Shown: positions 56,241-64,000 of the stretch, in pieces
Numbering within the stretch: the first letter of the stretch is position 1
How the letters are laid out: each line of letters begins with the position of its first letter
Source: Whalleya microplaca
Taxonomy: Eukaryota; Ascomycota; Sordariomycetes; Xylariales; Xylariaceae
Assembly: GCA_022497155.1 (NCBI GenBank)
Contig: MU385767.1
Span: 1-64,000 of the forward strand
Length of the DNA stretch: 64,000 bases
Direction: 5' to 3'
Made by a program: the position numbers and the translations under genes
Notes under the pieces: generated by a model
Told to the model about the DNA's origin: nothing
What the model saw: only the letters and a program-made list of their open reading frames with translations
The model's database searches: none

Positions 56241-57351
56241 ATGGCCAAGAGAAAAGCAAACCAGCTCGAAGCCACGGACAACACAACACTGAGAAGGTCA
56301 ACACGTCAAAAGCCATCAGTCCCCGAAGACGTGGCAAGGCCCAGCGAGACAGCAGCAGTGAAGTCAGCGTCAGGAAGCAGCAGGTCCCAGGCCGCCAAGT
56401 CTGGGAAGCAAAGGGGCCCCAAAACCAAAAGGGCAGATGGAAAAGTGGCTAAAGTAAGGATCCCGGAAAGGCTCGAGTTCTATTCGTTCGTCCGCTTCGT
56501 TGGGTCCGCGATATATGACCCCTTTTATATACCGAGACTTCTCGTGTCTACTGTACATACTGATCATCGTAGGACCCTCCCAAGTCAAAAACCAAGGCAA
56601 AACCAACCAAGCGGACGGAGGCTTCTGAATCTGATACGAATAGCAAAGTTAGCTCTTCATCAGAAAAATCGTATTGGCTCTTGAAGGCGGAGCCTGAGTC
56701 ACGCTTCGAAAATGGCGTAGACGTGAAGTTCTCCATCGATGACCTGGCATCGTGTACAGAGCCTGAGCCTTGGGATGGTGAGATCCAATTTCATATTTAT
56801 CAAGCCGGTCTACGTATGTAAGGTGCGTCGACGGTATTGGAATGCTAATGTTGCCTTTTAGGGATTCGCAATTATGTCGCGCGCAATAATCTCCGCGCTA
56901 TGAAGAAGGGAGAGCTGGCATTCTTCTACCAGTCCAATTGCAAAGAACCAGGCATTGTAGGCACAATGGAGATCGTACAGGAACATTCGCCTGATTGTAA
57001 GTATATATGTATTTATCTTTCCAGCAAGCTCCGCCTATATACACCGGAATATTAGCCCCTAATCGCTGTCCTAACTGCCTTTCAGTATCGGCACACGATC
57101 CCAAGGCGCCGTACTACGACGCCTCCTCGAAACCCGAGACCCCTAAATGGAGCGTCGTCCACGTGGAGTTCCGCAGCAAGTTCAAGCAACCGATCGGCTT
57201 GAAGGAATTGCGCGAAATGGGCAAACCGGGACAGCCACTCGAGAACATGCAGATGTTGAAACAGAGCCGCTTGAGCGTGAGTCGCGTAAGCCCCGCCGAG
57301 TGGGAGCACTTAATAGGCTTGGTGAAGCAGCAGGATCAGGGGTCAGGATAG
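56241..57351 (+). CDS. EVE-domain protein (THYN1/Thy28-like)
   Basis: Four exons. The N-terminal 110 residues are basic and Ser/Lys/Thr-rich ([14 protein letters not shown] onward), probably nuclear-targeting. The EVE domain begins at [25 protein letters not shown], and introns lead to [25 protein letters not shown] and [16 protein letters not shown]. The last exon carries [22 protein letters not shown] and [17 protein letters not shown]. The fold is related to PUA and YTH domains, and EVE proteins are thought to recognise modified bases in nucleic acids. The Met at 56241 was chosen over one at 56217 because its context (CACAATGGCC) is better and the basic stretch begins there. It is convergent with UTP6, with only 90 bp between stop codons. 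Confidence 0.9.
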
Positions 57352-57441
57352 ATACCATTCTGCAAGGCCATGGACTTGATCTCACGTGTCACATTATTTG
57401 TACTATAGCTACTTGCACCATAGTAGGATGGGCTGACTGCC

Positions 57442-58647
57442 TCAAGACTGAGGCAAGGTTCGCAGCGTATGCTCTAGAACTGCGCGGATGCCGGAGTCGA
57501 GATCTTCCGAGGCGATGATCGGCTCTATCCACGATCTTGTCCGCTCAGCTAATTGCGACTTATTAGAGGTCGTAACAAAAGACAACTTCAGACGGGCGAG
57601 CGCTTCTCGCAGGGCCTTAGGATAAGCAGGTGTGTTGATGTCGATGTTGATGAGCGGTTGTCGAACATGACAGAAGCATGTGGCAGCATCGTTGGGATAA
57701 AGCTCGACCATGCTGTCCGAAACATGTTGAACAATCCTTGTTTGTGCAGGAGTAGTGCTGAAGCTAGCAAAAAGGTTAAAGAATTTCTCTGCTACGGCAG
57801 CTCTGAAAAAGGGCTGCTTCTTCGATATATCAAAAATAGCCAACGGGATAGCACCGTCTAATGCAGGATTATTTTGCAAGGTCTTCGTAGTGTCTTCGTC
57901 GAATACCTTCTTCTTGGCTGACTTCTCGGGATCCGGGAGAATAAGTTGGCCATTCTCGTCAACTTCATCGTCTTCGCTATCGGCCTCGGCAAACTGAATC
58001 TCGTCATCGCTTTGTTCGACCTGTTCCTGCAGCGCCTTCTCGGCGCCACCTTTCTTTCCCTTCTTTGCCTCCATTTTCTCCAGCCACTCCATTTCACACC
58101 TCGCATACTCGAGCCAGACGGTGGCATCCCTGGTGCAGAATCTAGCTCCGCGCATGAAGAATCCTCGTGCAGCCTGCATATCTCCGTGGTTTGCTGATCT
58201 CCGGCCGGCCAGGACCCAGAACTCTGGCTTGGCGGGATGCAGCCTCAGCGCCCTGGTCATGACTTTGCGATATCTCTTCGTAGCCTTCAAGTCTTTCGCA
58301 TAGGTTAGATACTCCTTCCACAGCTCGATGCTCCCAGGGTGTCGGTTCACCGCCCGGTCCAATATGCCGAATATCCTCCCCTGTCCCGCGTGTTTGGATG
58401 ATGTGCGAATCTGCAAGCGGCGACACCGTTTGGCGCGCAGGGTCTCCAGAGACTTCTCCCAGGCAGCATAATTCAGCCAGTCAATGGGCTTGTTGCCCGG
58501 CGATAAGACGAGATGTTCGAAGTCGGTCCGTTTCCGTACGAGCGATCGGATTTCGTCGGTCGTGAATATGGACTTGGCCTCGAATTCGCGGAGCTGGGGA
58601 ACGGCGCGCTCGAGGTAGAATCGAGCTTTCTCGGGAACGCCTGCCAT
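57442..58647 (-). CDS. utp6: UTP6, U3 small nucleolar RNA-associated protein 6
   Basis: Intronless gene for 401 residues. The N-terminal U3-associated domain (about 8–90) shows KARFYLERAVPQLREFEAK and FTTDEIRSLVRKRTDFEHLV. HAT helical repeats follow: WLNYAAWEKSLETL, then LWKEYLTYAKDLKATKRYR, PEFWVLAGRRSANHGDMQAA and VWLEYARCEMEWLEK. An acidic insert, EQSDDEIQFAEADSEDDEVD, separates these from a C-terminal helical part. The protein is a component of the small-subunit processome and is needed for early 18S rRNA processing in the nucleolus. Length and domain order match fungal UTP6. The start at 58647 begins directly with the conserved domain. Confidence 0.93.
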   Translation of the reverse strand: MAGVPEKARFYLERAVPQLREFEAKSIFTTDEIRSLVRKRTDFEHLVLSPGNKPIDWLNYAAWEKSLETLRAKRCRRLQIRTSSKHAGQGRIFGILDRAVNRHPGSIELWKEYLTYAKDLKATKRYRKVMTRALRLHPAKPEFWVLAGRRSANHGDMQAARGFFMRGARFCTRDATVWLEYARCEMEWLEKMEAKKGKKGGAEKALQEQVEQSDDEIQFAEADSEDDEVDENGQLILPDPEKSAKKKVFDEDTTKTLQNNPALDGAIPLAIFDISKKQPFFRAAVAEKFFNLFASFSTTPAQTRIVQHVSDSMVELYPNDAATCFCHVRQPLINIDINTPAYPKALREALARLKLSFVTTSNKSQLAERTRSWIEPIIASEDLDSGIRAVLEHTLRTLPQS

Positions 58648-59533
58648 GGTGAACAGCCTCAGCTATCTGTGTTAAAGCTGTAGAAGCTGTGGGAGCTCTG
58701 GAGGCTTATGATGGGTCTCAATTGCTCAATTGGTTGTGTATTCGTCCTTGGGAAAAGTTGTCCGATATTGAATTGAAGATGTTCTCGACTGTACAGTTTA
58801 TTAGTGGGGACTATTGTTAAGGACGGGGAAAAAAAAAAAAAAAAAGGTTTATTACATAAGGCAGCCTTCAAGGTGAAGGAAGGTGAGCGTCGGTGTGTAC
58901 CTATCCTTGGCAGCTCCTTGGCAGGTGCCAGGATTCTCGGCAGCCTTGGCAGCTTGGCAGCTACTTCCCTCTCGGGCAGTCGGGTTCCACGGGACGGAGA
59001 GGGTACGAGGGTACATGTAGGCTAGCAAGCTCGGACATCTTCGTCATATTGGCGGACCCGCGCCTTGCCCTCTTCGGGCTAGAGCGCCAGTCAGTGCCAG
59101 TGCTTCTTCTACCCGTCGACAGGGATGCTCCTCCACAGTCCACAGTCCGCGCTTCTCCCACCAACGGAACCGATTCCTGAAAAGGTTGAAGGTTTCAATG
59201 GCGTATTACCTAATTCAAGCTGAGGAAACACCGGATAACGCGACAAACCCGACGCTGCCGGGGAAGAGAGATAGCCAACATTCGATCGTACCTGCATACT
59301 TGGAATCCTTTTCTTTTGTCGTGACGCTGCCCTGCGCTTCCCTCCATTCCCCTCTACTCCCTCCACTCCCCTCCCTCCGAGTCCTGTCGCCTACCGGACT
59401 CTTTATGGAATAAGGCATCTACGTACATAGTTCGTCAGGTGTCGAGGGAGTTTCTGTGTTCAATTCCGCGCACGAGCTCCGGTCGCCCCGAACATTGTTG
59501 CTACTCCTGTTCCTGTTTCTGTACCTCGACGAA
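58648..59533. other. Divergent promoter region of UTP6 and CWH43
   Basis: About 0.9 kb between two divergent starts. It contains a 17-bp poly-A run at about 58829–58845 and a GGCAGC/TTGGCAG imperfect repeat at about 58909–58965. No gene was seen. Confidence 0.5.
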
Positions 59534-62500
59534 ATGACCAAGTACAAAGACAAGGACAGCGGAGCAGCCGTCGTCTCCTTCAGCGCGAAATGGATCTCGT
59601 ACACACATACCGTCGCGGCATATGGTCAGTCTGTCGCTCACATCACCACTCACGTGAGATAGCTAGGTAGCTAATCAAGTCAATGGTCTGCAGCCGCCTT
59701 CCTGAGTGCTCTCAGCGTGGGCATATACCTTCATTACCACAAAATCGTCCAGAACGAATTCTATGGCTACCCTGACGAGTGGTTCCCCTCCGTTTCCGCC
59801 ACCATAGGCGACCGATACCCCGAGCGATCGTTCTTTATGCTGTTTATTGCTCTAACATCTGGTATGTCTGTCTGTTGCGGTTCGGGTGTTGGTGTGAGAT
59901 ATATCCAGACGTGCTGCCGTGTAGCTACGGCAGCACGTGGCTGGCGCATAGGCCGCGGAAAATATACAAGATCAGACAGCTAGAACACTCTGTGTCTCAT
60001 AGTATCTCCGAGCTGTGGGCTGTGAGCTGTGAGCTCTAAGCTCTGAGCTCTATGATGCTTCAGCTATTATCCAGCAAAACTCCAGTTCCCTACAGTGGTG
60101 TTGGTGCTAATCAGGCGCATTTGTTCAGGCCCCAGATTCGCCCTCGTCACTCTCTTCTATATCCTGACTGCGAAACCTGGAAAGAGGCTGCCTAAGTTTG
60201 TGGCTGGCATGGGAATATTTCGATCTCTTACATGTGGAGGCTGGACGTACGTGACGTCGACCGACGACCATGACTGGCATGACATCTTCATGATTTCCTA
60301 TCTTGTTGCTACCATCCCTTGGACTGCTGGCTGTATCGCATTGAGCCCGCCGAACCCAAAGGCTATCAAATATCGAAAGTATCTTGCTGGCGCATTTTTT
60401 GGCACCATCCCCTTCATGGTCTATTTCTTCATCCAGCACAAGATTCATAGGGTTGCAGGAGGTTCGTATTCACCAGCTAGAAATCCGGCCAATATACTCA
60501 TTACTTGCAGCATACACCACATATGCGTTCTTCGAGTGGTCTCTTATTCTATTCGACGTCGGCTTCGATGCCGTTACTGCTCTCGACTTCGAATCTTTTG
60601 AAATTGTGGTTAGGGATGTAAAAGGTCTCAGCAAGGGGTACGTACCATTGCTTCCTAGGTAGACCTCGCGCCGTGCATACTCGTTCGGACTAGAAGTACC
60701 CATCAAACTGTTTTGGATTGTATATGTCGCATCAACCGCTATCAATTGGCAAAACTTTTGGTACTATTTGTGCCGTGGACCGTGGTGAACTTTATCGCAG
60801 CCAAATCGTCTTGCATCGGCCTAGATTCGCCAATGGTGGAGTAGATCATCGTGGGACTCCGTGGCGAAGCATCGTAGCTGGGTGGGCATTGGCCCCTACA
60901 GGGGTCTGTTGTCGTCAGCCCTACATACGTACCGACATTGCGAAGTGGGCTCGAGACTCTTGATGCGCTTTCTACAGGGGTCCTGAGATTTAAGGGCCCC
61001 AACTACCATTAGGCTCTTTCTAGTCGATCCATATTGAGGCCAGCGGGATATGATGGGTACACCGGTCCAGACGAGTATGGCACGAGTACGCGGGCCGTTT
61101 TTATTATCGACGGCATCATTCTAACGAGCCTTATAGAGTCAGTGTATCAACTCAACCGACTGCCGTTATAGAAAAGGAGAAGGTCAAGGCTACCGCGGGT
61201 ATCTTCGACGTCAGTTTTAGTTGGACTGAGGTGTTCGACACCGCCGCCGAAGTCTATCATGGGTTCGTTTTCTGGTCGATACTCACAAGCTTAGGCGTAA
61301 CAATTTGGTATTTTCCACTCTGGTATATGGGCATCTCGGGCTATGAAGCACTCGTCATGTCGACCATCGGGCCTCTGCTTCTAGGCATCAAACCGCTTCG
61401 CACGCTGGTGACTCGACATCTGCGCGTGAGCCACCTTCTGTCCCTTGCGGGACTTCTCGCCTGGCAGGTTAAGGACCCTGCTTACAGACTTTTCACTGTT
61501 GGTTTTGGCCTCTGGATGGCATGTCTCTCTTGGGCTGCTACGCTGTATTCCGAATCTGTTCACGAAGTACGGCTCGAGTCGAAAATACTTGCATGGATAG
61601 GTGGTCTGATCATGTCATCGGCTGTAAAGTACGCGTGGCAAACAAACAATCCAATCTGGCCGATTATGCATGCTGAAAATGGCGGTTACAACGGCACTGG
61701 ACTGGCCTTGGCTGTCCTAGCCGTGCTGAGATTCACTCGCAAAGCACCGTTGAATACAGGAGTCGGAGCTGCTGCAGATGACAAGCAACCCGGCTCGTCT
61801 TTTCTAGCTGCCCTGGGTGTTGGGGGCCTCTTCTTTGGCTTACACTCACTTCTTTCTGACAGCGGTACTATGATACTTTGGGTTTGGGAAGGCTATCCTG
61901 TGCGAGGACCGCAATCGGCTATCCATGGTTGGTTCACAGTAGCTGCCATGACGGCTGGATTGTTCACAGGGATTCGTTATCCGAGACTGATTAGCACTTG
62001 GTCAGTCTACGGTGCCGCGTGTGTTGGGGCTGCCATCCTCACTCTCTATCACAACTGGTTCGGCTACTATGGAGCATTAACTACCGCGTTTTATCTAACG
62101 GCCATCGCTAATCCTCTACTAACCGTGGCTTCTAAGAAACGGCCCGGAATGACGTTTGGCCTTGGTTTCTTCATCTACAATGTGATGGTCCTGTTCCATG
62201 TTTGGGTGGTTGCCTATGCCTTCGTCCCTGGCGGGCCTTACGTCCGCGAACATACGGACTGGATCATGACTACTTTCATGTTACTTCTTGGTGCTGGGGT
62301 GTTCAACTTGAATTCGGTGAACGCCCAGCGCCGCGAAACCCCAAAGCCACCGTCGCAATCACGACATCGTAAATATCATACTTTAGCCCTCGGCATCGTC
62401 AACATCTTCTTCCTCTCAGCTGCCTACCGCCGCTTCCCAACTAACGACTACAAGCCTTATCACGAGGATTCCAGAGTCATGACTGCCGGCATCTGGACGA

Positions 62501-63324
62501 TCCACTTCTCCCTCGACAACGACATGTGGTCTTCCGAGTACCGCATGCGCGACCTGATCAAAGAGCTCGAAATCGACGTGATCGGCCTCCTGGAGTCCGA
62601 TCTGCAACGCATTATTATGGGCAACAGGGACACGACGCAGTTCTTGGCCGAGGACCTAGGCATGTACGTGGACTACGGGCCGGGGCCTAACAAGCACACG
62701 TGGGGCGCGGCACTACTCTCTAAGTTCCCGATCCTGAACTCGACGCACCATCTGCTGCCCTCGCCCGTGGGCGAGCTCGCGCCCGCCATCCACGCCACGC
62801 TCGACGTGTACGGCGAGGCCGTCGACGTGTTCGTCTTCCACTCGGGGCAGGAGGAGGACGTCGAGGACAGGCGACTGCAGGCCGAGTACCTGTCCAAGCT
62901 CATGGGCGCGACGCCGCGCCCCGCCGTCCTGCTCAGCTACCTCGTCACGAAGCCCCTCGAGGGCAACTATAACACGTACGTGTCGGACGCCTCGGGCATG
63001 CACGACGTCGACCCGTCCGACTGGGACCGCTGGTGCGAGTACATCATGTACAAGCGGCTGCGGCGCGTCGGGTACGCCCGCGTCTCGCGCAGCACCATCA
63101 CCGACACCGAGCTCCAGGTCGCCAAGTTCGTGGTCCCGCGGCCCGGCGACGAGACGGCCGCGCTCGCCGCCGTCGAGGATAACCCCGACGTCCGCGACCG
63201 CAGGGTCCGCGAGCGCGAGGTGCCCGAGGGCTGGCGCTTCCCGGCGCTGTTCAGGGGCTTGGGGGTTAGGGGGCACAGGTATCATGTCTTTAGCGAGCCC
63301 AGGTACTATATGCCGCCGGAGTGA
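59534..63324 (+). CDS. cwh43: CWH43, GPI-anchor lipid remodelling protein
   Basis: Polytopic ER protein that exchanges the GPI lipid for ceramide. Exons 1–4 encode the PGAP2/FRAG1-like domain: [20 protein letters not shown], then [40 protein letters not shown] and [21 protein letters not shown] 498-bp intron (60639–61136) follows, far longer than the others. The last exon carries the [11 protein letters not shown] and [13 protein letters not shown] helices, about ten further membrane segments, and a C-terminal endonuclease/exonuclease/phosphatase-like domain: [15 protein letters not shown], then [23 protein letters not shown] and [10 protein letters not shown]. Start at the Met beginning [10 protein letters not shown]; an in-frame Met lies 78 bp upstream. 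The 3' third is very GC-rich. All splice joins keep phase, so the gene looks functional. Confidence 0.93.
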
Positions 63325-64000
63325 GGGGTGGGAGAGTGTGCGGAACGGGAATGCAATGCAATGCAATGCAATGTAATGCAGGATAGGATGGGATGGATCC
63401 ATGGACGGAACCATGGATGCATGGGATGACTGCTCTGGATGACTTTAATGGGGTAATAGGTTGGGGACGCGGGCGATTGGCAGCCCCGTGATGAGGCAGG
63501 GAGGGAATGGAAGGATACGGTACACGTAGGGTTGAATGCTTAATGGTAAAACGAGATAAGATAAGACTTGTATAAATAATCTGGGGGGCTCTGCTTTTGA
63601 ATTTGATGTTCTGTAACCGTCTGTCCTGCCTCGGGATTGGCTATAAACGAGCCAACGTATATATGAATTTATACCTTAAGTAAATGTAACAGTGGCTTGA
63701 GGAATGTTATACACATACATGTGTGCTTTAGAGGACTGCTTTTCATTATCTGTGTTACGTACTATGATAGTATACACAAGAGATACATACTTAAGTAACA
63801 GTATAGTCGAATAAACTTAGTCTTGCTACACCTGAGCTGCCTTTGAAACCGAGTTACGTAACTCCAAATCTAAACACTACAATATAGTTATTGATATTTC
63901 GTACTTCATTAGAACTGAAATAACTAAGTAAAACTTTACGATATTTATACCAATATAATTGTGCTCCTTTATGTGTTCCTGAAGGCCTAGATCGATGATG
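63325..64000. other. 3' flank of CWH43, AT-rich to the window end
   Basis: No gene was seen. Apart from the pentamer repeat listed separately, the last 500 bp are AT-rich. Confidence 0.5.
63350..63380. repeat. Pentamer tandem repeat AATGC
   Basis: About six AATGC units, one changed to AATGT, just after the CWH43 stop codon. Confidence 0.85.

Noticed and set aside
62713..63414. Open frame of 233 codons opposite the CWH43 C-terminus
   Set aside because: Antisense shadow of a GC-rich conserved exon, with composition dominated by Val/Arg/His/Leu.

Overview
The window is nuclear DNA from a filamentous ascomycete (Pezizomycotina; the class cannot be fixed by eye). The signs are many short GT–AG introns (about 50–150 bp), an AflR-type Zn2Cys6 regulator, a fungal multidomain NRPS, a pisatin-demethylase-like P450, and single-copy fungal housekeeping genes (SWI1, UTP6, CWH43).

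Region 1 (about 0.9–29.9 kb) is a non-ribosomal peptide biosynthetic cluster. In order it holds a secreted GMC oxidoreductase (-), a zinc alcohol dehydrogenase (-), an AflR-like regulator (+), a P450 (-), a carboxymuconolactone-decarboxylase-like protein (+), a DHA14-type MFS exporter (+, interrupted by an assembly gap), a MECR-like enoyl reductase (-), a class I O-methyltransferase (-), a 2,550-residue NRPS (+) with order C-A-T-C-A-T-C, and the remnant of a hotdog thioesterase (-) broken by a 150-bp inverted-repeat element. No polyketide synthase is present. The NRPS first module looks degenerate: the C1 second histidine, the A1 substrate-amine aspartate and the T1 phosphopantetheine serine are all replaced. 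The second module and the terminal C domain look intact. A terminus of the same repeat family lies at the extreme left of the window, so the cluster is bracketed by copies. The likely logic is: regulator switches the genes on, NRPS builds a short amide or peptide, tailoring enzymes oxidise, reduce and methylate it, and the MFS protein exports it.

Region 2 (30–46 kb) is gene-poor accessory DNA. It has a 55-residue secreted cysteine-rich peptide assembled over one intron, a single-pass membrane protein, a head-to-head pair made of a STAND-like protein and a large fungal AAA+ ATPase, and a 114-residue secreted protein.

Region 3 (46–64 kb) is conserved housekeeping sequence: SWI1 (SWI/SNF ARID subunit), a 6.7-kb repeat-rich stretch without a convincing gene, an EVE-domain protein convergent with UTP6 (U3 processome), and CWH43 (GPI-anchor lipid remodelling). 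No rRNA gene, complete tRNA gene or CRISPR array was seen. Exon joins were worked out by hand from splice sites and reading phase.
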